A DNA stretch of 64,000 nt from Chryseobacterium suipulveris. Its GTDB lineage: Bacteria > Bacteroidota > Bacteroidia > Flavobacteriales > Weeksellaceae. The stretch is from positions 2,973,984 to 3,037,983 of the forward strand of contig NZ_CP094532.1 of NCBI RefSeq assembly GCF_022811685.1. The letters are read 5' to 3'. A program made the position numbers and the translations under genes. The notes below the pieces were generated by a model. The model had not been told where the DNA came from, ran no database searches, and saw only the letters and a program-made list of their open reading frames with translations. Below are positions 27,901 through 34,971 of this stretch, in pieces; position 1 is the stretch's first letter; each line of letters begins with the position of its first letter.

Positions 27901-28085
27901 ACTACGGAGTTCATCACGGTTTGTGCGTTTGCTCCTGTGTAGTTTGCGGAAATCCGAACCGTAGGCGGCGCAATATCAGGATACTGCGTCACAGGAAGCT
28001 GTAGATAACCGAGAATCCCCAAAATTACGATCAGAATGGAAACTACCGTTGAAAGTACGGGGCGGTCTATGAATTTCTTAATCAT
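24936..28085 (-). CDS. RND multidrug efflux permease (HAE1/AcrB type)
   Basis: A 1049-residue inner-membrane proton-drug antiporter. N-terminal FIDRPVLSTVVSILIVILGILGYLQLPV, the proton relay aspartates in GIVVDDAIVVVEAV, and LLAAQYESYILPFAVIISLPLGVVGA are AcrB-family landmarks, with two large periplasmic loops between twelve helices. The Phe-rich drug pocket cannot be checked here, so the substrate is unknown. Two bases separate it from the adaptor gene. Confidence 0.96.
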   Translation of the reverse strand: MIKKFIDRPVLSTVVSILIVILGILGYLQLPVTQYPDIAPPTVRISANYTGANAQTVMNSVVIPIEEQVNGVEGMDYISSSAGNNGSANIQIFFKPGINPDIAAVNVQNSVQRAMPLLPAEVTRSGVTTSKQNTSALMFLSFYTSNPQLNEVWLQNYLNINIIPQIRRINGVGDASAFGGKNYSMRVWLDPVKMASYGLEPSEVSAAINEQSREAAAGQFGENSGNSFQYVITYKGKLNEVDDYENIVLRSLGNGQYLRLKDVARIDLDAQSYSGSGENNGRRSISMGIFQTPGSNAQNIIKEVKEFLDKTEKTLPEGVGYTINFDTNEFLEASIGKVITTLIEAFILVFLVVFIFLQDFRSTLIPAIAVPVSIIGSFFFLNLLGYSLNLLTLFALVLAIGIVVDDAIVVVEAVHAKIEGGITDSRKATVEAMDEITGAIISITLVMAAVFIPVTFLTGPAGVFYQQFGITLIIAILISAVNALTLSPVLCSLFLKSHSKNNKEYEQMNWKDKFFYKFNEGFRAVTRRYGRSFSFLLRHKWVTLVIFLAGGITFWWANSNMATGFIPKEDRGIIFTDVQLPPGASMERTYNVLKGLQEEARKLPGVQNVTFTSGRGFMSGNGPNVGQAFVRLKPFHERYSEKGLDDVTITKKLFGIASKFPDAKIVFFAPPSVRGFGSSDGFSAVLLDKAGNQLTDLSSVSQNFIGALMQRPEIQFASTSFNTNYPQYEMVVDVAKAKEVGVTVTSILGAMQGYVGGIYSSDFTKYGKQFRVMIQSLPDDRQNIQDLSKYYVRTSSGQMAPVSQFVTMERRFGPQAIERYNLFTSVNITGSSNPGFSTGDAIKAVQEVAAQNLPADYDVEFTGLSKEEMKAGSQTFVIFLLSFVFVYFLLAAQYESYILPFAVIISLPLGVVGAYFGQSIFGLENNIYFQIAIVMLIGLLAKNAILIVEFAVQRRHRGESIPMSAINAAKARLRPILMTSFAFIFGMLPLVFSSGIGMVGNRSIGTGAAAGLLIGTAFGLVAIPVLYVIFQSLHEKIKPLTSKDINLSE

Positions 28086-28087
28086 AA

Positions 28088-29323
28088 TTAATCTTCAAAA
28101 ATAGGTTGAATCGCTTTCGTAAGTTCGTCAATCGTTTTCAGCTCCTGTTTTACTGCAGTTCCCGATTTCAGGGTTCCAACTCCTTGTGCTACAACGGTTT
28201 CGCCATTCTTCACTCCATCGCCGATTAATACCAGATTGTTCACACGATCGATTACTTTAATAGTGGAATTTTTCGCGGTATCCTTATCGACTTTAAATAC
28301 ATAAACCAATCCCTGCTGTTCGTAAGTTGCGCTTTCCGGGAGTACCATTACTTTATCATAATTTTTTGGAATTCGGATGGTTCCGGTGTTTCCGTTGCTT
28401 AAAAGTTTCTGCGGATTCGGAAGCGAAACCCTGAATTGTATTGTTCCGGTGGAAGCATCGATCTGTCCCGTCACTGCCTGGATTTTTCCTTTTTCGGGAT
28501 AAACGTCGCCATTTGCCATCAACAGTTCCACCATCGGCATATTTCTTAATTTTTCGGGAACGGTCGCTCCGTAGGAATTTTTCAAAAAGTCGAGGTATTC
28601 CTTTTCGTTCATTGAGAAATAGGCGTAAAGTTCGCTGGTGTCGGAAACTGTCGTAATCGGCGTTGGATCACCTGGACCGACTAAGCTTCCGTTTCGCAGG
28701 TTGATTTTCCCAACCACACCTGAAACTGGGGCGCGAATGATGGAGTAATCAATATTTGCCTGAACTCCTTGATAATTTGCCTGAGCTTGAGCGACTCCCG
28801 CACTCGCCTGCTGTTTCGCCGCGATTGCCTGAGAAAGCTGAGCATTCGCTCTCGAAAGATTTGCTTGAGCGGTCTGAAGCTGAACGTTGCTGATGATATT
28901 TTTTTCTACTAATGGGCGAAGTTTATTCACCTCGACTGTGGCGGCATTTACCGCTGCTTGAGCCGCCTTTACATTGGCATCTGCTGCGGAAACACTGCTT
29001 TGCGCCGCACCAATTCCCGCTCTCGCTGCAGAAGCGGATTCGTTTAATGTATTGGTTTCCAGTCGAAAAAGTGGTTGTCCCTTGGAAACATATTGTCCTT
29101 CATCCACCAAAACCTGGGTGATGTAACCCTGGATTTTTGCGCGAACATCATTATTCACTCTCCCCTGAATACTTGCAGGAAAAGAAGTGAAGCCGGTCAC
29201 ATCGCGGGTTTCAACCTTAACCGTGGTCACCGTTTTTGTGGAGTCTGGTTTTTTGTCTTCTTTCTTTTTGCAGGAAATAACAGACAAAGCCGCCATTGTA
29301 ACTATTAAAAGTTGATTTTTCAT
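28088..29323 (-). CDS. RND periplasmic adaptor (membrane fusion protein), lipoprotein
   Basis: Links pump and channel in the periplasm. The signal MKNQLLIVTMAALSVISC is a lipoprotein type. The lipoyl half-motif (VSKGQPLFRLE), a long Ala/Gln-rich coiled-coil hairpin (about residues 95-190), the second lipoyl half (IDYSIIRAPVSGVVGKI) and the beta-barrel domain follow in order. It starts 3 bases after the regulator stop. Confidence 0.95.
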   Translation of the reverse strand: MKNQLLIVTMAALSVISCKKKEDKKPDSTKTVTTVKVETRDVTGFTSFPASIQGRVNNDVRAKIQGYITQVLVDEGQYVSKGQPLFRLETNTLNESASAARAGIGAAQSSVSAADANVKAAQAAVNAATVEVNKLRPLVEKNIISNVQLQTAQANLSRANAQLSQAIAAKQQASAGVAQAQANYQGVQANIDYSIIRAPVSGVVGKINLRNGSLVGPGDPTPITTVSDTSELYAYFSMNEKEYLDFLKNSYGATVPEKLRNMPMVELLMANGDVYPEKGKIQAVTGQIDASTGTIQFRVSLPNPQKLLSNGNTGTIRIPKNYDKVMVLPESATYEQQGLVYVFKVDKDTAKNSTIKVIDRVNNLVLIGDGVKNGETVVAQGVGTLKSGTAVKQELKTIDELTKAIQPIFED

Positions 29324-29326
29324 ACG

Positions 29327-29770
29327 TTAAAGTTTGGTTAGCGTTTCCTGGATACTATCGATGTTTTTATTTAAAAGCGATTTGTAAATTTCGAATTTTT
29401 CGTTGAGATTTTCATCATCTGAATTACGGAAATCGTGCAAGCGGTTCAAGATTTCCATCTCGGTCTGCATTTTTCTGATGACTTCTTCAAAACGGATTTT
29501 GATATAATTGTCATTAATGACGAAAAAGCGTTTCCGCTCATCAATGGGCGTGAAATCTTTAATCAAGTTGGAAGTCAGCAGCAGATGGAGGTTGGAAGAA
29601 ACTGAGCTTTTACTGGCATGAAAGATCTCGACAAACTGTTCAAAACAGATTCCCTTTTTCTCGAAGTCGAAAATCAGGTAGGCATAAATCTTCGAAGCAA
29701 GCGGCGGAAGATGGAAAACTTCCCCATAAAAGCTGACCAGGTCCTGGTAAATTTCTTTGTCTATTTCCAT
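29327..29770 (-). CDS. GbsR/MarR-type transcriptional regulator of the efflux operon
   Basis: A 147-residue winged-helix protein; the recognition helix region is EQFVEIFHASKSSVSSNLHLLLTSNLIKDF, followed by a beta wing (ERKRFFVIND) and a C-terminal helix for dimer formation. First gene of the pump operon. A 6+6-base palindrome at 29804-29823 covers its own -33 element, suggesting autorepression. The inducer is unknown. ATG 29770 is used since upstream codons lie in the promoter. Confidence 0.85.
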   Translation of the reverse strand: MEIDKEIYQDLVSFYGEVFHLPPLASKIYAYLIFDFEKKGICFEQFVEIFHASKSSVSSNLHLLLTSNLIKDFTPIDERKRFFVINDNYIKIRFEEVIRKMQTEMEILNRLHDFRNSDDENLNEKFEIYKSLLNKNIDSIQETLTKL

Positions 29771-29788
29771 CTTATTAATGGTGACCGA

Positions 29789-29817
29789 CAAAGATAAAAA
29801 ATAGGTTCGGAACAAAA
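29789..29817 (-). promoter_or_regulatory. Promoter of the efflux operon
   Basis: Minus strand: TTTTG, 16 bases, TATCTTTG; the ATG is 19 bases after the -7 box. Spacing is slightly short. Confidence 0.6.
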
Positions 29818-29823
29818 CGAACC
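29804..29823. promoter_or_regulatory. Candidate operator palindrome
   Basis: GGTTCG, 8 bases, CGAACC. It covers the -33 region of the efflux promoter and is a good candidate site for the MarR-type regulator encoded immediately downstream. Confidence 0.5.
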
Positions 29824-29921
29824 GATTGGAATTTTTAAGAAAACTTTATTATTTGAGGGATGTTTTTTAAGAATTTGAGGGATATTCGCGAAAAGGAGTT
29901 GGGGAAATTATTTAGGGAATT

Positions 29922-29939
29922 TTAAACCACCCCGTCTTC
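29922..29939. repeat. Truncated copy of the 23.37-kb repeat
   Basis: TTAAACCACCCCGTCTTC, identical in 18 of 18 bases to 23372-23389. The rest of the element is missing. Confidence 0.7.
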
Positions 29940-29990
29940 ACGATCTTCTTCTTAAAGTCTAGCTAATTTGTATGAAATAGATTTACGTTG

Positions 29991-30096
29991 GAAATTTTCT
30001 TTACCCCGACCCTAAAGGGCAGAAAATTTCTTTCAAAATAAACCTAAATTTGCTCCTTTTAGGGTCGGGGTAATCAAATTTAGGTTTATTTTGAAA
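29991..30096. repeat. Three nested and interleaved inverted repeats
   Basis: C: 29991-30000 pairs with 30021-30030 (10 of 10). A: 30001-30019 pairs with 30055-30073 (16 perfect, extended by a G-U and two pairs). B: 30031-30052 pairs with 30075-30096 (22 of 22). B lies between the A arms and its partner lies beyond them, so A and B cross. The first 40 bases match 32702-32741 at 34 positions. This explains the 361-base gap 29771-30131, which otherwise holds only the efflux promoter and the 29922 repeat. Confidence 0.85.
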
Positions 30097-30131
30097 CTCT
30101 AAACAAGCTCTCAATCCAGGGGAATTCTTTT

Positions 30132-30890
30132 TTACCCGAATGCGCCGCGAATATATTTCTGGGTGAGTTCGTGTTTCGGGTCATTGAAAATTTGCGCCGT
30201 TTCTCCGAACTCCACCACTTCGCCGAGATACATAAACGCGGTTTTGTCAGCAACTCTTTGCGCCTGTTGCATATTGTGCGTAACGATCATGATGGTGAAT
30301 TCCTTTTTTAGTTCGTGGATCAGCTCCTCGACTTTTTTGGTGGAAATTGGGTCGAGCGCGGAACACGGTTCGTCCATCAGAATCACTTCGGGTCGTAACG
30401 CGACAGTTCTTGCGATACAAATTCTTTGTTGCTGACCGCCGGAAAGTCGGGTCGCAGGTTTTTTCAGGTCGTCTTTCACCTCATCCCAAATATAGCTTTC
30501 TTTTAAGGACTGTTCGATAATTGCAGGTCGGTCTTTTTCGGGTACATTATTGATTTTCAGACCATAATTAATGTTTTCGTAAATGCTTTTGGGAAAAGGG
30601 TTGGCTTTCTGGAACACCATTCCGATTTTCTTTCGGATTTGGGTGACGGAAGTTTTTGGGTCGTAAATATTCAGATCATCGAGGTAGAAATCGCCTACTA
30701 CTTTTGCTTCAGAATTCAGATCGTGCATTCTGTTGAAACATCTGAGCAACGTCGATTTTCCGCATCCGGAAGGTCCGATCAAAGCGGTGACTTTATTTTT
30801 TTCGAAGTCGATATTGGCGTTTTTCAGGACGTGTTTTTCGCCAAACCAAAGGTTGACGTTTCTGCCTGAAAGTTTTATATTATCTGTCAT
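30132..30890 (-). CDS. pstB: Phosphate ABC transporter ATPase PstB
   Basis: The ATPase of the high-affinity phosphate importer. GPSGCGKSTLLRCFNRMHDLN (Walker A with the PstB-typical continuation), RLSGGQQQR, VILMDEPCSALDPIST and the switch motif IVTHNMQQAQR are visible in 252 residues. It overlaps pstA by 11 bases. No phoU follows; the next sequence downstream is the inverted-repeat region. Confidence 0.97.
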   Translation of the reverse strand: MTDNIKLSGRNVNLWFGEKHVLKNANIDFEKNKVTALIGPSGCGKSTLLRCFNRMHDLNSEAKVVGDFYLDDLNIYDPKTSVTQIRKKIGMVFQKANPFPKSIYENINYGLKINNVPEKDRPAIIEQSLKESYIWDEVKDDLKKPATRLSGGQQQRICIARTVALRPEVILMDEPCSALDPISTKKVEELIHELKKEFTIMIVTHNMQQAQRVADKTAFMYLGEVVEFGETAQIFNDPKHELTQKYIRGAFG

Positions 30891-31728
30891 TTTTAGAATA
30901 TTTGTAGCGGATGTAAAATGCCGTCAAACTCAGCAGGAAAACGACCACAATTAAGATTAAAGCCGTTCCGTACGCTAAAGGACGAACCTGCTCAATCGCC
31001 TGATGTTGCGTAGAAAGCATATAGAGATGATACGGAAGCGCCATAAATTCCTGATTGAGCTGACCCGAATTTCCGGTGATGAAAAACGCCACTCCGGTGA
31101 AGAGAATCGGCGCGGTTTCTCCTGCAGCTCGAGAAAGTGTGAGGACAACTCCCGTTAAAATTCCCGGTAAAGCGGAAGGAAGAACGACATCTTTAATGCT
31201 CTCAAACTGTGTCGCGCCAACTCCCAGTGCAGCTTCCCGCGTGGAATTCGGAATTCTGCGGAGCGCTTCTTCCGTGGTGGTAATAATGTAAGGCAAAGAA
31301 AGCAGTCCCAAAGTTAATCCCGCCGAAACCATCGACGTTCCCAAATTCAGTCCCTGAACAAAAAGCGCCAAACCAAAAAGTCCGTAAATAATCGACGGAA
31401 TCCCCGATAGATTTCTGATCGAGGCGCGGATAATTCTGGTCAGATTGGTTTCTTCAGCATATTCATTTAAGTAAATCGCACAGGAAACGCCAAACGGAAT
31501 ACAGAAAAGCGCAGTAAGCAAAGTCAGCAAAATGGTTCCGAAAATCGCAGGGAAAATCCCACCGGAAGTCATTGCCTTGGTCGGAGTTTGAGAAATAAAT
31601 TCCCAGGAAATTGCAGGCCAACCTTTAATGATGATGTCTAAAATGATCACTCCCAAAAACAGCAAAACTGTTCCTGTACAGAAAATCAGCACGAACCACT
31701 CGAAAAATTTATTCAATCCCTTCATCAT
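30880..31728 (-). CDS. pstA: Phosphate ABC transporter permease PstA
   Basis: Inner-membrane permease with six helices; the EAA loop region reads EEALRRIPNSTREAALGVGATQFESIKDVVLPSALPGI, as in PstA. 282 residues, normal length. Overlaps pstC by 4 bases (ATGA-type), so translation is coupled. Confidence 0.95.
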   Translation of the reverse strand: MMKGLNKFFEWFVLIFCTGTVLLFLGVIILDIIIKGWPAISWEFISQTPTKAMTSGGIFPAIFGTILLTLLTALFCIPFGVSCAIYLNEYAEETNLTRIIRASIRNLSGIPSIIYGLFGLALFVQGLNLGTSMVSAGLTLGLLSLPYIITTTEEALRRIPNSTREAALGVGATQFESIKDVVLPSALPGILTGVVLTLSRAAGETAPILFTGVAFFITGNSGQLNQEFMALPYHLYMLSTQHQAIEQVRPLAYGTALILIVVVFLLSLTAFYIRYKYSKNDR

Positions 31729-32612
31729 AACGCGTGGAATTTTCTGAATTTATTCACGAAATACTCTCCCAAAATATTTACCACCAAAGTCATAAAAAAC
31801 AGAACGGCGGCAATTGCGTACAAAGCAAAATAGTGCGTGGTGTTGTAGGGAACCTCGCCCATCTCGATCGCAATCGTCGCGGTGATGGTACGAACGGAAT
31901 CAAAAAATCCTTTCGGAAAAGCGGCGGCGTTTCCGGTCGCCATTAATACGGTCATGGTTTCACCGATGGCTCTTCCAACGCCCAACATGACCGCGGCGAT
32001 AATTCCTGGAGCTGCGGAAGGAAGCACGATTTTTCGAACGGTTTGCCATTTGTCGGCACCGATTCCCAAACTCGCCTCTCGATAAGTGTGTGGAACTGCG
32101 TTAATCGCATCTTCACTCACGGTGATAATCGTCGGTAATGCCATGATTGCCAAAAGAATTGCTCCATTCAGCGCATTCAGTCCGTTGGATTGATTGGTGA
32201 AGTCCGCAATTTCGGGACCGAGTAAGACGATGCCTAAAAATCCGATTGCAACGGAAGGAACTGCAGCCAACATTTCGATGGCGGGCTTCAAAAATGCCTT
32301 TAATTTTGGCGGGCAATATTCCGAAAGAAAGGTCGCAGTACCGATTCCCAAAGGAATGGCGATCAGCATCGCACCGAAAGTGACAATCGTGGTAGAGACA
32401 ATCAGCGGCAAAATCCCGTATTGGTTAAAGGACGGATTCCACTGCGTTCCGGAAATAAAATCCAGCGGTGAAAAATCTAGCAGGAAAGCTCCCGTGTTCC
32501 ACATCAGCATTCCGAAAATCCCGCCCAAAACCGCGATGACCAAAAGTCCCGTGATTTTGAACAGCCACTTGAAAGCCGTGTCCTTTCTTTCTCTGTAAAT
32601 GGTGTTGCTCAT
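31725..32612 (-). CDS. pstC: Phosphate ABC transporter permease PstC
   Basis: Partner permease of PstA. Six helices and the EAA-like loop EDAINAVPHTYREASLGIGADKWQTVRKIVLPSAAPGI identify PstC. 295 residues. It lies 59 bases after the extra membrane protein gene. Confidence 0.95.
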   Translation of the reverse strand: MSNTIYRERKDTAFKWLFKITGLLVIAVLGGIFGMLMWNTGAFLLDFSPLDFISGTQWNPSFNQYGILPLIVSTTIVTFGAMLIAIPLGIGTATFLSEYCPPKLKAFLKPAIEMLAAVPSVAIGFLGIVLLGPEIADFTNQSNGLNALNGAILLAIMALPTIITVSEDAINAVPHTYREASLGIGADKWQTVRKIVLPSAAPGIIAAVMLGVGRAIGETMTVLMATGNAAAFPKGFFDSVRTITATIAIEMGEVPYNTTHYFALYAIAAVLFFMTLVVNILGEYFVNKFRKFHAL

Positions 32613-32671
32613 TTAAACTGTTCTAATTTCTTTTATCGTGAAGATAATCAATGTTTTACTCTGTAAAGAAT

Positions 32672-33127
32672 TCAAATCAACCCAATTTGCAATTCAGTAC
32701 CGAAATTTTCTTTAGCCCTTCCCTGAAGGGAGGAAAATTTCTTCGGTTTCTCCTTTCTCAAAATCATCCAAATCAGTATCGAAAAAATTAGGGTTACAAC
32801 AGAAAATCCCTTTTCGAAAGCTGTTTTGGCAAAAATGTTTCCCACCGTATTCATTAGAAAAAGAATCAGATATGCCCACAGAAATCCATCAACAATTCTG
32901 TCAGAAAAATACGGTCTGATTCCTTTCCCTTTCATTAGCAAAAGAAAAATCAGGAGCAAGTTGATGAAAATCGAAATGGCTTCGAAGACGTACATTTGGG
33001 TATCATTTTCGATTCTGCCGCCCCAAGTAATTTCGTACGGAATCATCTTCAGCAAAATACCAAAATGAAACACCAGCACCAACGCGAGGAGTATTAACAA
33101 AATCAATATGGCAGAATTTTTCTTCAT
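32672..33127 (-). CDS. Unknown four-helix membrane protein in the pst operon
   Basis: I do not recognise this 151-residue protein. Four hydrophobic segments are visible (about residues 5-23, 46-66, 84-102, 109-124) with a short outward loop (YEITWGGRIENDTQM) between the first two. Its ATG follows the pstS stop codon directly, so it is co-translated with pstS. After MILRKEK the last 25 or so residues (KFSSLQGRAKENFG and on) are translated from the palindromic repeat at 32702-32741, so the original C-terminus was probably shorter. A role in phosphate transport is inferred from position only. Confidence 0.7.
   Translation of the reverse strand: MKKNSAILILLILLALVLVFHFGILLKMIPYEITWGGRIENDTQMYVFEAISIFINLLLIFLLLMKGKGIRPYFSDRIVDGFLWAYLILFLMNTVGNIFAKTAFEKGFSVVTLIFSILIWMILRKEKPKKFSSLQGRAKENFGTELQIGLI
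32702..32741. repeat. Palindromic repeat inside the 3' end of the membrane-protein gene
   Basis: Outer arms GAAATTTTC (32702-32710) and GAAAATTTC (32733-32741), inner arms CCCTT and AAGGG. 34 of 40 bases match 29991-30030. Confidence 0.8.
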
Positions 33128-33967
33128 TTAATTCAAAACATAATAGCCGGAATTTTTGATGATCTCCTTTCCTTTTTCGGTCTTTTCAAAATCGATGAAG
33201 GGTTTCGCCTTTTCCCACGAAGTTTTAGGAATAAACTGATATAGCGGTCGTTGGAAGAAATACCGGTTATTCTTAATCGCTTCGTGATCCAGCGGTGAAA
33301 CGGCAACCGATGACTCTTTCTCTTTGATTTTCAGGGGCTTTACTTTTTGATCGGAAGAATTAAGGAGGTAACCTGCACCAACATAGCCGATTCCGGACGG
33401 ATCTACTTTGATGCCCTCCATAATTTGGGCGTTCCCGTTCATTTCTTTTGCACGCGGCGAAAATTTGATCTCGAGTTTTTTCTGGATAAAGGAGTGCGTT
33501 CCCGAATTACTCTGGCGTCCGTAAATGTTGATGGCTAACTTCTGTCCCGTAATCGGTTCCCAATTTTTGATACTTCCGTCGAGGATTTTCCCTAAAGTTT
33601 CCACATCAATTTCGTCGATGGAAATATTGGGATTGACGACGATTGCGGTCGCGTCTTCCGCAAAAATATTGGTGAGAAGTTCGATATTTTTTTCGGCAAA
33701 AAGTTCTTTTTCGTCGTCGGTTAAAGGTCTGGAAGAATTGGCAATATCGGCTTGTCCATTAGAAAGCGAAGCAATTCCCAAACCGGAACCGCCGCCGGAA
33801 ACCGCCAAACTGAATCCTGGATTTTTAGCATAGAAATCTTCAGCAAGCTCTACCGCAAGATTTACTTCGGTATCGGAACCCTTTATTTTTAATGCTTTGT
33901 CGTTTTGGTAACAAGAAAAAAATGTCAGGAAAAGTGCCGGAAACATCCACCAAATTCTCTTCCGCAT
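33128..33967 (-). CDS. pstS: Phosphate-binding lipoprotein PstS
   Basis: Captures phosphate for the Pst permease. It carries a lipoprotein signal (FPALFLTFFSC) and the PBP-like features KGSDTEVNLAVELAEDF, SGGGSGLGIASL, DIANSSRPLTDDE and YGRQSNSGTHSFIQ (phosphate-contact motifs). 279 residues. First gene of the operon on this strand. Confidence 0.95.
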   Translation of the reverse strand: MRKRIWWMFPALFLTFFSCYQNDKALKIKGSDTEVNLAVELAEDFYAKNPGFSLAVSGGGSGLGIASLSNGQADIANSSRPLTDDEKELFAEKNIELLTNIFAEDATAIVVNPNISIDEIDVETLGKILDGSIKNWEPITGQKLAINIYGRQSNSGTHSFIQKKLEIKFSPRAKEMNGNAQIMEGIKVDPSGIGYVGAGYLLNSSDQKVKPLKIKEKESSVAVSPLDHEAIKNNRYFFQRPLYQFIPKTSWEKAKPFIDFEKTEKGKEIIKNSGYYVLN

Positions 33968-33984
33968 AGTAATTAATTGTCATC

Positions 33985-33992
33985 AAAATTAC
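33985..33992 (-). promoter_or_regulatory. TAATTTTG -7 box for the pst operon
   Basis: Matches TAnnTTTG, 17 bases before the pstS ATG. I see no clear phosphate-regulator box. Confidence 0.5.
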
Positions 33993-34399
33993 TCTTCAAA
34001 TATGAACTGGCTTTTAAAAAATCGTGAATTTAACGTTAAAAATGAAGTGTTGTGCAAATGAAAAATGGGAAGTAAATGGCTTTGGAAAGTGATCTTAATT
34101 ATTGTAAACAGATTCGTTCTTAAAACTTTCTACCGCAAAGCTTCGATCATAATTACTTTGAATGAGAAAGCAAAGAATACAGATAAATCTGTTGATGAAG
34201 CGCGCTTTCTACAGCCGTACTAAAAGATTCTCGCAAGGTTAGACAAAGAGTAATTTTAATGATTGCACATACTTTTAAGCTAAACAAACGTGCTATCGCT
34301 TATCTAAGACAAACAAAGTTCAGATATGCAAAAGCAGATGCACAAAAGGTTCAACTATGAAAAATCGGCTCTAAAATTTTTCAATACCCATTATTTCAT
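33993..34399. other. Intergenic region without a gene
   Basis: About 400 AT-rich bases between pstS and the SUI1 gene. Contains TTGATGAAGCGCGC at 34192-34205, shared with the 40.6-kb repeat, in a sequence that otherwise does not align. No open frame, RNA or hairpin terminator was recognised. Confidence 0.6.
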
Positions 34400-34407
34400 T
34401 AATTTTG
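34400..34407 (+). promoter_or_regulatory. TAATTTTG -7 box directly before the SUI1 start
   Basis: Only 4 bases separate the box from ATG 34412, so transcription would start at or next to the start codon. No -33 TTG is seen. Confidence 0.4.
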
Positions 34408-34411
34408 TTTG

Positions 34412-34735
34412 ATGGATTTACGCGACCAACTGAAGAACCTTTTCCCCGACCACGAAGAGCAGGATTTTGAAATGCCGGAAGAACAGTTCGTGCAGAAAGA
34501 ACCCCTCATCTGCAAATTCGAAAAGAAAGGCAGAAACGGAAAACCCGTGACGCTGATCGAAGGTTTTGAAGGAAGCGACGACGAGCTCAAAAAAATCTCT
34601 AAAAAAATAAAGACCACACTCGGAATCGGCGGTTCTGAAAAAGACGGGATCATCGTAATCCAGGGCGACAACCGCGATAAGATTATGAAAATCCTGCAGG
34701 AAATGGGATACAAAACGAAGAGAGTGGGAGGATAG
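34412..34735 (+). CDS. SUI1/YciH-type translation initiation factor homologue
   Basis: A 107-residue protein: a short acidic N-terminal region (DLRDQLKNLFPDHEEQD) and a SUI1 domain from about residue 33 to the end, with GRNGKPVTLIEGF, LGIGGSEKDGIIVIQGD and MGYKTKRVGG. The family is homologous to eukaryotic eIF1; in bacteria its role in start-site checking is only partly known. Start ATG 34412, one codon after an in-frame TTG. Confidence 0.9.
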   Translation: MDLRDQLKNLFPDHEEQDFEMPEEQFVQKEPLICKFEKKGRNGKPVTLIEGFEGSDDELKKISKKIKTTLGIGGSEKDGIIVIQGDNRDKIMKILQEMGYKTKRVGG

Positions 34736-34830
34736 AAAGAAACAAGACAAAAGACAAAAGGAAAAAGAAACAAGACAAAAGGGAAAAGAGACAAGACAAA
34801 AGGAATTCCGATAGGTATCGGAAGAAACAA
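34736..34830. repeat. AAGACAAAAGG tandem repeats with an inserted palindrome
   Basis: Five or more variants of ACAAGACAAAAG, with the 21-base palindrome AATTCCGATAG/ATCGGAAG at 34804-34824, a near copy (in reverse complement) of 13420-13440. Confidence 0.65.
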
Positions 34831-34839
34831 CTCTAAAAC

Positions 34840-34965
34840 TTGAATCTTTAGTTTTTGAATAAGTCGGATGAATGAGTTTGAAATGGTTTGAATTTATTTG
34901 AAATTGTTCGAGATCATCAAAACCTTTCAAACCAAATCAAACAAACTCAAATAATATCAAACAAA
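34840..34965. repeat. TTTGAA / TTCAAA low-complexity inverted repeats
   Basis: GAGTTTGAAATGGTTTGAA faces CAAACCAAATCAAACAAACTC, an imperfect inverted repeat made from short words before the phosphorylase gene. Confidence 0.5.
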
Positions 34966-34971
34966 AATAAT

